Shown piece after piece: positions 8,574 to 18,055 of a DNA stretch of 64,000 nt. The notes beneath the pieces are model-generated. The model had not been told where the DNA came from. It made no database searches and worked only from the letters and a program-made list of their open reading frames with translations. Each line of letters opens with the position of its first letter. The stretch's first letter is position 1. Made by a program: the position numbers and the translations under genes. The stretch is from Solwaraspora sp. WMMA2065 (GTDB taxonomy: Bacteria; Actinomycetota; Actinomycetes; Mycobacteriales; Micromonosporaceae), in contig NZ_CP128361.1 in the NCBI RefSeq assembly GCF_030345075.1, forward strand, positions 4,154,001-4,218,000, read 5' to 3'.

Positions 8574-9233
8574 CTACGCCGCGATTCGCTCGATCGACCA
8601 GCCGCCGGCGGCGTCCCGGCGGTACCGGAACCGGTCGTGCAGCCGGTCGGCCCGACCCTGCCAGAACTCGACGGTCCGCGGCGCCACCCGCAGACCGCCC
8701 CAGTGCGGCGGCGGTGGCACCGCGGTCGGCTCCGGGAACCGCCGCCGGGCTGCTGCCAGGCCGGCGTCGACCGCCGCACGGTCCGGCACCACCCGCGACT
8801 GCGGGCTGGCCCACGCGCCGAGCTGGGAGCCACGTGGCCGGGTGGCGAAGTACGCCTCGGTCTGCGCCCGTGGGATCGGTGCCACCACCCCGCGCACCTC
8901 CACCTGCCGGGACATCGCGAACCACGGAAAGAGCAGGCTGACCGAGGGATTGGCGGTGGCCTCGGTGCCCTTGCGCGACCGGTAGTTGGTGAAGAAGACG
9001 ATTCCTGTCTCGTCGTACCCTTTCATCAGCACCGTCCGAGTACTCGGTCGCCCATCGACGTCGGCCGTGGCCAGCACCATCGCATTCGGTTCCGGCAACC
9101 CGGCCGCCACCGCGTCGGCGAACCACCGGGCGAACTGGGTGTGCCAGTCGACGGCGAGGTCACGGCGACGCAGTTCCGGGGCACCGCGATAGTCACGACG
9201 AGCCAGACTCGGTCGTGGTGTGTCTCCCGTCAC
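8574..9233 (-). CDS. pdxH: Pyridoxamine 5'-phosphate oxidase
   Basis: 219 residues. Oxidises pyridoxamine/pyridoxine 5'-phosphate to PLP using FMN and O2. Family motifs seen: PNAMVLATADVDGRPSTRTV, LMKGYDETGIVFFTNYRSRK, NPSVSLLFPWFAMSRQVEVRG and the C-terminal WQGRADRLHDRFRY. GTG 9233 is preferred to GTG 9266 because AGGAG lies 7 nt before it. It is divergent from citrate synthase. PLP supply sits close to serC, an aminotransferase that uses PLP and also feeds PLP synthesis in some bacteria. Confidence 0.93.
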   Translation of the reverse strand: MTGDTPRPSLARRDYRGAPELRRRDLAVDWHTQFARWFADAVAAGLPEPNAMVLATADVDGRPSTRTVLMKGYDETGIVFFTNYRSRKGTEATANPSVSLLFPWFAMSRQVEVRGVVAPIPRAQTEAYFATRPRGSQLGAWASPQSRVVPDRAAVDAGLAAARRRFPEPTAVPPPPHWGGLRVAPRTVEFWQGRADRLHDRFRYRRDAAGGWSIERIAA

Positions 9234-9290
9234 GTCGCTCTCCTGAACTAGGGCTACCCCTGGCACCGAACTTACGCTGGGTACCCACCA

Positions 9291-9335
9291 GGCACGAACA
9301 ACCGGTCACCCGCCGGGCACGAACGACCAGTCACC
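9291..9335. repeat. Two imperfect 20-bp direct repeats in the pdxH/citA intergenic region
   Basis: GGCACGAACAACCGGTCACC (9291-9310) and GGCACGAACGACCAGTCACC (9316-9335) match at 18 of 20 positions with a 25-bp period. They lie about 100 bp upstream of citrate synthase, so a regulator-binding role is possible. Confidence 0.5.
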
Positions 9336-9431
9336 GCAGCACACGGATGTCAGCGAAACCGTTCAGGGCAGCCTGCAGCAGTTCTACCGGGCGCTCGGGC
9401 AGCACCGCCAAATCCCCACCAGGAGAGCCAC

Positions 9432-10538
9432 ATGTCCGACTTCAAACCGGGTCTCGAAGGTGTGATCGCATTCGAGACCGAAATCGCCGAGCCTGACAAG
9501 GAGGGCGGTGCCCTCCGGTACCGCGGCGTCGACATCGAGGATCTGATCGGACAGGTCTCCTTCGGCAACGTCTGGGCACTGCTGGTCGACGGTCGGTTCG
9601 GGCCGGGTCTGCCGCCCGCCGAGCCGTTCCCGGTGCCGGTGCACTCCGGCGACATCCGGGTGGACGTGCAGTCGGCGGTCGCCATGCTCGCCCCGTACTG
9701 GGGGCTGTCCCAGCTGCTGGACATCTCCGACGAGCAGGCCCGCGCGGACCTGGCCCGGGTATCGGTCACCGCGTTGTCGTTCGTCGCCCAGTCGGCCCGT
9801 GGGCTCGGTCTTCCGGCCGTGCCGCAGAAGGAGATCGACAAGGCGCAGACCATCGTCGAGCGGTTCATGCGCCGGTGGCGAGGCGAACCCGATCCGCGGC
9901 ACGTCAAGGCGGTCGACGCGTACTTCATCTCCGCCGCCGAACACGGCATGAACGCCTCCACCTTCACCGCCCGGGTCGTCGCCTCCACCGGAGCCGACGC
10001 CGCCGCCTGCATCTCGTCGGGCATCGGTGCGCTCTCCGGACCGCTGCACGGTGGTGCCCCGTCCCGGGTGCTGCACATGATCGAGGGCGTGGAGCGCAGC
10101 GGCGACGCCGAGTCGTACGTCAAGGGCGTGCTCGACCGCGGCGAACGGCTGATGGGGTTTGGTCACCGGGTGTACCGGGCCGAGGATCCGCGCGCCCGGG
10201 TGCTGCGCCGCACCGCCAAGGAGCTCGGAGCGCCCCGCTACGAGGTGGCCGAGGCGCTGGAGAAGGCTGCCCTGGAGGAGCTGCACAACCGCAAGCCGGA
10301 CCGGGTGCTGGCGACCAACGTCGAGTTCTGGTCGGCGGTGGTGCTCGACTTCGCCGAGGTGCCGGCGCACATGTTCACCTCGATGTTCACCTGCGCCCGG
10401 ATGGGCGGCTGGAGCGCTCACATCCTGGAGCAGAAGCGGCTCAAGCGGCTGGTCCGCCCGTCCGCCCGGTACGTCGGCCCGCAGCCGCGCAAGCCGCAGC
10501 AGGTCGCCGGCTGGGACGCGGTCCCGCACGACGTCTGA
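9432..10538 (+). CDS. citA: Citrate synthase 2 (CitA type)
   Basis: 368 residues, shorter than the approximately 430-residue main GltA form, as in actinobacterial CitA. It condenses acetyl-CoA and oxaloacetate to citrate. Conserved active-site regions: GALSGPLHGGAPSRVLHMI (histidine), LMGFGHRVYRAEDPRA (second histidine) and the C-terminal ARMGGWSAHILEQ with LVRPSARYVGP. AGGAG precedes ATG 9432 by 7 nt. It precedes serC and sepH on the same strand, a gene order I recall from mycobacteria (citA-serC-sepH). Confidence 0.92.
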   Translation: MSDFKPGLEGVIAFETEIAEPDKEGGALRYRGVDIEDLIGQVSFGNVWALLVDGRFGPGLPPAEPFPVPVHSGDIRVDVQSAVAMLAPYWGLSQLLDISDEQARADLARVSVTALSFVAQSARGLGLPAVPQKEIDKAQTIVERFMRRWRGEPDPRHVKAVDAYFISAAEHGMNASTFTARVVASTGADAAACISSGIGALSGPLHGGAPSRVLHMIEGVERSGDAESYVKGVLDRGERLMGFGHRVYRAEDPRARVLRRTAKELGAPRYEVAEALEKAALEELHNRKPDRVLATNVEFWSAVVLDFAEVPAHMFTSMFTCARMGGWSAHILEQKRLKRLVRPSARYVGPQPRKPQQVAGWDAVPHDV

Positions 10539-10555
10539 TCCGGCACGGATCCTGA

Positions 10556-11824
<1,269 letters not shown>

Positions 11825-11886
11825 GGCATATCGGGTGATTAAGCCGGTTCGGCGGTGGTTGCCGCTGAATCGGCGGGATTTGCTCT

Positions 11887-11945
11887 AGGATGACGATCAA
11901 CCGCTGACCTCCCGTGATCGATCGTGATCGCCGACGCTCGATCAC
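11887..11945 (+). promoter_or_regulatory. sepH upstream region: -10-like hexamer and inverted repeat
   Basis: In the 287-bp serC-sepH gap, TAGGAT at 11887 resembles a -10. Just downstream GTGATCGA (11914-11921) and TCGATCAC (11938-11945) form a perfect 8-bp inverted repeat with a 16-nt spacer, possibly an operator or leader structure. Confidence 0.35.
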
Positions 11946-12111
11946 CGTCCACCATCCGACTCGCCCAGCCGGACGGATCTGGGCAGCTCACTCGACATGC
12001 CCGGCGTGGCCTACTCCCATCGGGTGGCTTATCGGCGTACCGTGTGCGGAGGACGTCGCGGGCGGGTCGACCTTGCGGCGTGGGGCAGCTCAGCGGGACG
12101 GAGGCAACGCG

Positions 12112-13176
12112 ATGCGCCCGGTACGCTTCGTCGCCCTCTCCGAGGACGGTCAGGCCCTGGTCCTCGCTGACGAGGTCGGCCGACTGCTCGCCCTGCCGAT
12201 CGACGACCGCGTCTCCACTGCGGTGCAGGCCGACCCGGACAGCTCGACCACGTTGACGGTGGCCAGCCAGCCCGGAGATCCCCAGCCGTCGCTGTCCCCC
12301 CGGGACATCCAGGCCCGGATCCGGTCCGGCGAGTCGGCCGACGACGTCGCGCGGATCGCCGGGGTGCCGGTTGACCGGGTGCTGCGCTACGCCGGACCGG
12401 TGCTGCAGGAGCGGGCCATGCTCGCCCAGCACGCCCGGCGTACCAGGCTGAAGAACTCCGACAAGGGTGCCCCGCTCGCCGAGGTCGTCGACGGCCGGCT
12501 GGCCCAGCACGGCATCGACGCGGAGAAGATTTCCTGGGACGCGTACCGGCGCGACGACGGCACCTGGCGGATCATCGCCACCTGGCCGTCCGGCAAGGCC
12601 ACCGCCCAGGCCATCTGGGAGCTGGACAAGAGCCGCCAGGTCATCTCGCCGCACGACGACATGGCGCAGTACCTCTGCACCGAGCGGCCGACCCAGATCC
12701 TCGGTCAGGAGCCGGCGCCGGAGCGGGGCGGGCATGCGCTGCCCGGTCCGGCGCGCGCCGAGCCGGGCCGGGGCGGGCACGGCCTACCGGCTGCCCCCGG
12801 TGACCAGCCACGATCCAGCCGGGACCCGATCCGGGCCGGGCGGGACGCGCTGCTCGCCTCGCTGGACCGACCGCTCGGTTCGGCGGCCGGTCGCGGCCTG
12901 GAGCCGGCGGCCAACGCCGAGACGCCCCGGCAGCGGCCGGTGGCCGGCGGCGCCGCCGCACTGCTCGGCGGCGGCGCGGGTTCCGCCTTCGACGACGACG
13001 CCGACGCACCCAAGGAGGTCCCGGCGGTGCCGTCACTGGCGGTGCTGCGGCCCCGGCGCGCCTCGTCCGGTGCCACCGAGACCCCGGCGGACAGCTCCGG
13101 CAAGCCCCGCAAGCGGCTGCCGAGCTGGGACGACGTCCTGTTCGGTAGCGGCCCGGCCGACCGCGCAAGTTCCTGA
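12112..13176 (+). CDS. sepH: Septation protein SepH
   Basis: 354 residues. SepH promotes FtsZ filament assembly in actinobacteria. The N-terminal DUF3071-type domain (1-190) starts MRPVRFVALSEDGQALVLAD and includes a helix-turn-helix-like stretch (SADDVARIAGVPVDRVLRYA, about 80-99) and SWDAYRRDDGTWRIIATWP. The rest is low complexity (Pro/Gly/Ala/Arg), with a short conserved-looking C-terminus (RKRLPSWDDVLFG). GGAGG is 7 nt before ATG 12112; the upstream reading from 11914 is not needed. It lies beside serC, as recalled for mycobacteria. It converges with the MFS gene. Confidence 0.9.
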   Translation: MRPVRFVALSEDGQALVLADEVGRLLALPIDDRVSTAVQADPDSSTTLTVASQPGDPQPSLSPRDIQARIRSGESADDVARIAGVPVDRVLRYAGPVLQERAMLAQHARRTRLKNSDKGAPLAEVVDGRLAQHGIDAEKISWDAYRRDDGTWRIIATWPSGKATAQAIWELDKSRQVISPHDDMAQYLCTERPTQILGQEPAPERGGHALPGPARAEPGRGGHGLPAAPGDQPRSSRDPIRAGRDALLASLDRPLGSAAGRGLEPAANAETPRQRPVAGGAAALLGGGAGSAFDDDADAPKEVPAVPSLAVLRPRRASSGATETPADSSGKPRKRLPSWDDVLFGSGPADRASS

Positions 13177-13232
13177 CCCGTCGTAGGCCTCCAGCGGCCT
13201 GGACTGACCGGCCCGGGCCGTACGGCTCCGGG

Positions 13233-14546
13233 TCAAGCTCGGACGGCTCCGGCGTGGGCCGGCGCGGATTGGGCCGGCAGGACGTAGAGCCGGGGCATCG
13301 GTGCCCACCGTAGCCGTATCCGGCCGCCGGTGCGCCGCAACTGCCAGGCCAGCGCGGCGGCGGCGGTCAGGAAGGACAGCAGGCCGCCCAGCCAGATGCT
13401 GGCCCCGGCTCCGAAGCGCTCGGCGACCCAGCCGATGATCGGTGCGCCGACCGGGTTGGTGCCCAGGAAGACCAGCACCCACAGCGCCATCACCCGGCCC
13501 CGGAAGGCCGGGTCGACGCCGAGCTGCACCCGCTGGTTGGAGGCCTGCGCGAAGTAGACCATGAAGAATCCGGTCGGCAGCAGCAGGAGCACCACCAGCC
13601 AGTACGTCGGGGCCAGCCCGACCAGGGTGCCGAGGCCGGCGAAGGTCAACGCACTGCCCAGCACGACGTAGACCGACGGCCGTTCGCGTCGGCCGCTGGC
13701 AGCGAGGGCACCGGCCAGCGCGCCGACCGCGAGCGCCGTGGTGAACAGCCCGAACGACGCCGCACCGGTCTCGAACACTGTCTTGGCCAATGCGGCGAGG
13801 GTCAACTGGAAGTTGAACAGCAGCAGGCCGAGCACGGCCATCAGGGCCATCGGCAGCATCAGGTCGGGGCGGCGGGCGACGTAGCGCAACCCGTCGACCA
13901 CCTTGGCGGCGTCCCGCTGCGCTCCGACCGGCAGGCCGACCCGGTGCAGTTCGCCGGAGCGCATCCGAACCAGTCCGACCAGCGGGGCCGTTGACGCGAG
14001 CGCGCTGATCAGGAAGACCGGCCCGACGTCGAACGCCGCGATGGCAAGCCCGGCCAGGGCCGGGCCGACGATCCGCGCGGTGTTGAACGTCGCCGAGGAC
14101 AGCGCAAGGGCGTTGGGCAGCAGCGGGGTGCCGACCAGTTCGGAGACGAATGCCTGCCGGACCGGAGTCTCCAGGGCGTTGCCGACGCCGAGCAGGCCGG
14201 CGAAGACGAAGACGTGCCAGAGCGCCACGACGCCGGTCAGCACCAGCACGCTCATCACGAGGGCCAGCACGCACCAGATGGCGTTGGCGACGAACAGCAG
14301 CAGCCGTTTGTCGTAGCGGTCGGCGAGCCGACCGGAGATCAGGGTGAACAGCAGCACCGGGGTGAACTGGAGGGCGACGACCACTCCGAGCGCGGTGGCG
14401 GAGTCGTCCGACAGCTGCAGGACGAGCCAGTCCTGCGCGATGAACATCATCCACACACCGATCAGCTTGATCAGCTGCCCGGTGGCGAAGATCCGGTAGT
14501 TGCGGACCTGTAGGGACTGGAAGGTGGTGTTCAGTGTCGCCCGCAC
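13233..14546 (-). CDS. MFS transporter (MFS_3/EntS-like)
   Basis: 437 residues, about 12 hydrophobic helices. It begins MRATLNTTFQSLQVRNYRIF, typical of this MFS subgroup, with GRLADRYDKRLLL in the loop between helices 2 and 3. Likely an exporter of small molecules. GTG 14546 is chosen because GAGGAGG lies about 10 nt upstream; ATG 14579 has no ribosome site and the reading from 14711 would overlap marR. It is the second gene of a marR-MFS pair, so drug or metabolite efflux under MarR control is the natural inference. Confidence 0.85.
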   Translation of the reverse strand: MRATLNTTFQSLQVRNYRIFATGQLIKLIGVWMMFIAQDWLVLQLSDDSATALGVVVALQFTPVLLFTLISGRLADRYDKRLLLFVANAIWCVLALVMSVLVLTGVVALWHVFVFAGLLGVGNALETPVRQAFVSELVGTPLLPNALALSSATFNTARIVGPALAGLAIAAFDVGPVFLISALASTAPLVGLVRMRSGELHRVGLPVGAQRDAAKVVDGLRYVARRPDLMLPMALMAVLGLLLFNFQLTLAALAKTVFETGAASFGLFTTALAVGALAGALAASGRRERPSVYVVLGSALTFAGLGTLVGLAPTYWLVVLLLLPTGFFMVYFAQASNQRVQLGVDPAFRGRVMALWVLVFLGTNPVGAPIIGWVAERFGAGASIWLGGLLSFLTAAAALAWQLRRTGGRIRLRWAPMPRLYVLPAQSAPAHAGAVRA

Positions 14547-14617
14547 TCGGGGTGCGCCTCCTCGGATCGTACGCGTCATCCACGTGGGACGAAGCGGACC
14601 CGGTGGCGACTGTCGCG

Positions 14618-15052
14618 TCAGCCGCGGGCGACCTGCTGCAGGATCTCCGCCGCCTGCCGTAACGTATCCCGTTCGGCAGGGCTCAGCTCGGCGAGCCGGG
14701 TGGCGAGCCACTCGTCACGTACCCGTTCGAACCCGGCGATCACCTCCCGGCCTGACTCGGTGGCCGACAGGATCACCTGCCGGCCGTCGGTCGGGTGCGG
14801 GGTGCGTTGCACCAGTCCGCGCTCCTCGAGCTTGGCGACGATCCTGGTCATCGTCGGCGGTTGGACCCGCTCGATGTCGGCCAGCTCCCGCGGCGTCATC
14901 GCACCGGCCAGCTCAAGGCTGGTGAGCGCGGACAGCTGGGTGACCGTCAGATCGCCGACCGGCCGGGCCCGTCGGACCCGCCGGTTGAGTCGGGTGATGG
15001 CATCGCGCAGGGACGTCGCCAGTTGCGCGGCCGTGACCTGCTGCTCTCCCAT
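14618..15052 (-). CDS. MarR family transcriptional regulator
   Basis: 144 residues with a winged helix-turn-helix: LTVTQLSALTSLELAGAMTP, LADIERVQPPTMTRIVAKLE (recognition helix), then the wing VQRTPHPTDGRQVILSAT with the conserved D-x-R. ATG 15052 is preceded by GGAG. A perfect palindrome (15071-15093) lies 19 bp upstream and is the likely binding site, giving autoregulation and control of the downstream MFS gene 71 nt away. Confidence 0.9.
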   Translation of the reverse strand: MGEQQVTAAQLATSLRDAITRLNRRVRRARPVGDLTVTQLSALTSLELAGAMTPRELADIERVQPPTMTRIVAKLEERGLVQRTPHPTDGRQVILSATESGREVIAGFERVRDEWLATRLAELSPAERDTLRQAAEILQQVARG

Positions 15053-15070
15053 CACCGCCCACTCCGTCAC

Positions 15071-15093
15071 GTTCGTTAGCCTAACTAACGAAC
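15071..15093. promoter_or_regulatory. Putative MarR operator
   Basis: GTTCGTTAG and CTAACGAAC form a perfect 9-bp inverted repeat around a 5-nt centre (CCTAA). It overlaps TTAGTT/TAGGCT -10-like hexamers for the minus-strand marR gene. This is the size and placement expected of a MarR dimer site. Confidence 0.75.
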
Positions 15094-15181
15094 ACACCGA
15101 TCGACCAGCCGTTATGACCACCGTCACCGGCGGCATCAGGGTACCGCCGGTGACGGCCGACGTTGCGACGAGGCGACCGGC

Positions 15182-16645
15182 TCAGCCGATCAGCAACTCC
15201 AGCGGGTGCCGCAGGAAGTAGAGGGTGAACAACGCGGCCACCCCGTACAGCAGCGGATGCACCTGCGCCGCACGGCCCTTCACCAGCTTGATCAGCACGA
15301 AGGTGATCACCCCCGCGCCGATCCCGTTGGAGATCGAGTAGGTGAACGGCATCAGCACGATGGTCAGGAAGGCCGGGATGGCGATCTCGTAGTCGGTCCA
15401 GTCGATGGTGCGCACCGCGGTCAGCATCAGGAAGCCGACCACCACCAGCGCGGTCGACGCCGCTTCGAACGGCACCACCTCGACCAGCGGGGACAGGAAG
15501 ACAGCCAGCAGGAACAACGCGCCGGTGACCAGGTTGGCGGCCCCGGTCCGGGCACCCTCCGCGACCCCGGCGGCGCTTTCGATGTACGAGGTGTTGCTCG
15601 ACGTACTCGCCAGGCCGCCCGCCGCTGCCGCGATCGAGTCGACGACCAGGATCTCCTTGGTCCTCGGCGGCATCCCCTCGGAGTCGAGCAGGCCGCCCTC
15701 CTGGCCGACCGCGACCATGGTGCCCATCGTGTCGAAGAAGTCGGTCAGCAGCAGGGTGAAGACGAACATCAGGGCGATCAGCCAGGTGGCCGAGTCCCAG
15801 GCCCCCAGCACGGAGAAGTTGCCGAGCAGCGACAGGTCCGGCATGCCGAAGACCTGGTCGGGCAGGCTCGGCACGGTCAACGCCCAACCGCCGGGTTGGC
15901 CGTCCGGGCCGCCGGCCGGCCCGAACCCGCCGATCGTCTCGACGATGACGGCCAGCACCGTGGAGCCCAGGATGCCGATCAGGATCGCGCCGCGTACCTT
16001 GCGGACCACCAGCACCAGGGTGAGCAGCAGGCCGAGCACGAAGACGAAGGCCGGCCAGGTGGCGATCATGCCGTTGATGCCCAGGCCGAGCGGCGGTGAC
16101 GCGGTGCCGCCGGTGACGAACCCGGCGTTGACGAAGCCGATCAACGCGAGGAACAGCCCGATGCCGACTCCGATGGCCGTCTTCAGCTGGGTGGGCACGG
16201 CCCGGAAGACGGCGGTACGCAGCCCGGTCAGCACCAGGACCAGGATGATCACGCCTTCGATGACCACCAGGCCCATCGCGTCGGCCCAGGTCATCTGTGG
16301 TGCGATCTCGAAGGCGACGAGGGCGTTCACCCCGAGACCGGCGGCCAGCGCCAGGGGGAACCGGGCGACCACCCCCATCAGCAGCGTCATCAACCCGGCG
16401 ATCAGGGCGGTCGCGGCGGCGATCGCCGGGATCGCCAGCGCGGCGCCCTCGCCATCGACCGCGCTACCCAGGATCAACGGGTTGAGCACCACGATGTACG
16501 CCATCGTGAAGAAGGTGGCCAGTCCGCCTCGTACCTCGCGGCCTGGGGTGGAGCCGCGGGCGGTGATCTCAAAGAACCGGTCGAATGCGTTACGTGGGCT
16601 GCGGTCCGGGGCCGACCCGGTCGTCTCTGCCGGCACTGTCGCCAT
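15182..16645 (-). CDS. NCS2 family purine permease (PbuG/AzgA-like)
   Basis: 487 residues with 12 or more hydrophobic helices. The start FDRFFEITARGSTPGREVRG and TFFTMAYIVVLNPLILG is typical of the AzgA/PbuG branch, which imports hypoxanthine, guanine or adenine by proton symport. Further motifs: GLGVNALVAFEIA, TDFFDTMGTMVAVGQEGG and STSSNTSYIESAAGVAEGAR. ATG 16645 has GAGGA 3-7 nt upstream. A perfect 10-bp inverted repeat flanks the leader immediately before the ribosome site. Substrate among the purines is not certain. Confidence 0.9.
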   Translation of the reverse strand: MATVPAETTGSAPDRSPRNAFDRFFEITARGSTPGREVRGGLATFFTMAYIVVLNPLILGSAVDGEGAALAIPAIAAATALIAGLMTLLMGVVARFPLALAAGLGVNALVAFEIAPQMTWADAMGLVVIEGVIILVLVLTGLRTAVFRAVPTQLKTAIGVGIGLFLALIGFVNAGFVTGGTASPPLGLGINGMIATWPAFVFVLGLLLTLVLVVRKVRGAILIGILGSTVLAVIVETIGGFGPAGGPDGQPGGWALTVPSLPDQVFGMPDLSLLGNFSVLGAWDSATWLIALMFVFTLLLTDFFDTMGTMVAVGQEGGLLDSEGMPPRTKEILVVDSIAAAAGGLASTSSNTSYIESAAGVAEGARTGAANLVTGALFLLAVFLSPLVEVVPFEAASTALVVVGFLMLTAVRTIDWTDYEIAIPAFLTIVLMPFTYSISNGIGAGVITFVLIKLVKGRAAQVHPLLYGVAALFTLYFLRHPLELLIG

Positions 16646-16653
16646 GGGTCCTC

Positions 16654-16705
16654 ACAGCTGATCATCAGGTTGACTGGGCTGCGGGCATCGTCTCAGATCA
16701 GCTGT
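16654..16705 (-). promoter_or_regulatory. Inverted repeat in the purine permease leader
   Basis: ACAGCTGATC (16654-16663) and GATCAGCTGT (16696-16705) are perfect 10-bp arms with a 32-nt loop. In the minus-strand transcript the second arm ends next to the GAGGA ribosome site, so a leader hairpin could affect translation; a DNA operator is equally possible. It does not match the purine riboswitch consensus. Confidence 0.45.
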
Positions 16706-16820
16706 TACCGGTGGAGGTCCGTCCGGTTACGTCCCGCGACATCGCCGATCCGGCCGCCCGCTGTCCGGATTGACCGGCCCGTCACGGCGTTCTCTATCAA
16801 CCGGGACGTACCCTGGTAGA

Positions 16821-17144
16821 GTGCCCGACTCGCCGCCGATGACCCCGCCGGACGCCCCGACCGGTCCGGTCCGGCTGCCGAGGGCACCCCGACCGGCGCC
16901 GCTGGACCCACCGATGGTGCCGTTCGCTGTCGGCGGGATGATCGCCTGGGCCGTCGCCGGGCTGGTCTGCCTGCTCGCCCGGAACTGGCTGGCCGACACC
17001 GGGCGTACCGACTGGCTCTGGACCTGCCTGGCCGGATTCCTGCTCGGGCTGCCCGGGCTCGCGGTAATGCTGCGGCACGACGCCAACCGGCGACGCCGCC
17101 ACGCCGACCAGGTCAGTCGCCAGCCGGGCCCGAGCGCACCGTGA
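16821..17144 (+). CDS. DUF2530-type small membrane protein
   Basis: 107 residues: a Pro-rich cytosolic start, two hydrophobic helices (VGGMIAWAVAGLVCLLA and WTCLAGFLLGLPGLAVML) and a basic tail (RHDANRRRRH). This matches small actinobacterial DUF2530 membrane proteins of unknown role. GTG 16821 is preferred since TACCCT ends exactly 6 nt before it, a leaderless arrangement seen repeatedly here; GTG or ATG in the longer reading from 16770 and ATG 16839 are alternatives. Its 3' end overlaps the convergent DUF3027 gene by 32 bp. Confidence 0.7.
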   Translation: MPDSPPMTPPDAPTGPVRLPRAPRPAPLDPPMVPFAVGGMIAWAVAGLVCLLARNWLADTGRTDWLWTCLAGFLLGLPGLAVMLRHDANRRRRHADQVSRQPGPSAP

Positions 17145-17898
17145 CCGTCTCGACCTCGCCGTCGTCGTAGACCGTGGGCAGCTCGTCCACCGGGGTCACC
17201 GCCGGACTGGTCAGCGTCTCCGAGTGCGCGCCGCAGCCGTGGTCCACGCTCACCACCCGGCCGTCGTCCGGTGCGTAGACGTTGCCACACACCCCGAACG
17301 CCTGCCGGAGCGCCCCGGCCAGCACCAGGTAGAACCCGCAGGTGCCGCAGCGGGCCGTGTCCGGCGCGGCGACCGAGATCGGCGCCTGTGGGCCGTGTTC
17401 GCCGTCGTACCAGCGCTGTGCGGTGTCGGCGCGGCCCTCGCGGGACATCACCCGGCTCCGGCCGAGCCCGAGCTCCCAGGAGACCTCCTCCACGGCCGGG
17501 TCGTCCGACTGCAGGTAACCGGGCGCGAGCCGGTCGTCGTCGAACGAGGTCGGCAGTAGGTCACCGACGCCCAGGTCACCGGGCTGCAGCCGGTCGTGCC
17601 AGGGCAGCCAGCCCGGTGCCAGCAAGGCGTCCGGGCCGGGCAGCAGTACCGTCTCGCAGACGGTCACCTGCCGGCTGCGGGACACCCGGGTCACGGTGAC
17701 CGCCCACCGCCAGCCCTGATACCCGGCAAGATGGCAGTCGAAAAGGTGGGTCACCAGCCGGTCGCCTTCGGCGACCGCTTGCAGGTGCTCGCCGACCTCG
17801 GCGGGATCCACCGCGTCGGCCAGCACGGCGTACGCCACGTCGACGGCTTTGGCGCAGACCGAGTCGAGGCGGGCGGCACGAGCGGTGCTCCTGGTCAC
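17113..17898 (-). CDS. DUF3027 domain protein
   Basis: 261 residues, soluble. Recognised as the actinobacterial DUF3027 family by VDVAYAVLADAVDPAEVGEH, GDRLVTHLFDCHLAGYQGWR (about 50) and a C-terminal CGTCGFYLVLAG segment with further cysteines (CGNVYAPDDGRVVSVDHGC) that looks like a zinc-binding site. Function unknown. GTG 17898 gives the conserved N-terminus; the 388-codon reading from 18279 overlaps the divergent MFS gene. It neighbours DUF2530 as I recall from other actinobacteria. Confidence 0.8.
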   Translation of the reverse strand: MTRSTARAARLDSVCAKAVDVAYAVLADAVDPAEVGEHLQAVAEGDRLVTHLFDCHLAGYQGWRWAVTVTRVSRSRQVTVCETVLLPGPDALLAPGWLPWHDRLQPGDLGVGDLLPTSFDDDRLAPGYLQSDDPAVEEVSWELGLGRSRVMSREGRADTAQRWYDGEHGPQAPISVAAPDTARCGTCGFYLVLAGALRQAFGVCGNVYAPDDGRVVSVDHGCGAHSETLTSPAVTPVDELPTVYDDGEVETVTVRSGPAGD

Positions 17899-17933
17899 CG
17901 TCCCATTGTTGCCTACCGGCCGGCACCGCCGAC

Positions 17934-17986
17934 AGGCACTCCCCCGCCGACAGCGACTCGTTGTCGCCAGGCACTCCCCCGCCGAC
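17934..17986. repeat. Two perfect 18-bp direct repeats between divergent genes
   Basis: AGGCACTCCCCCGCCGAC occurs at 17934-17951 and 17969-17986, 35 bp apart, in the DUF3027/MFS divergent promoter region. The period is between three and four helical turns. Operator or slippage origin cannot be separated. Confidence 0.6.
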
Positions 17987-18055
17987 CTGGACCCGCGACC
18001 GCGAAAACCGGCACAGCCCGAGACGGGACGGCTGCGGATAGGTGAGGATGGGCGC

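Noticed and set aside
16646-16705. Purine riboswitch ahead of the NCS2 permease
   Set aside because: The hairpin lacks the conserved core and loop sequences of purine riboswitches; only a simple inverted repeat is present.
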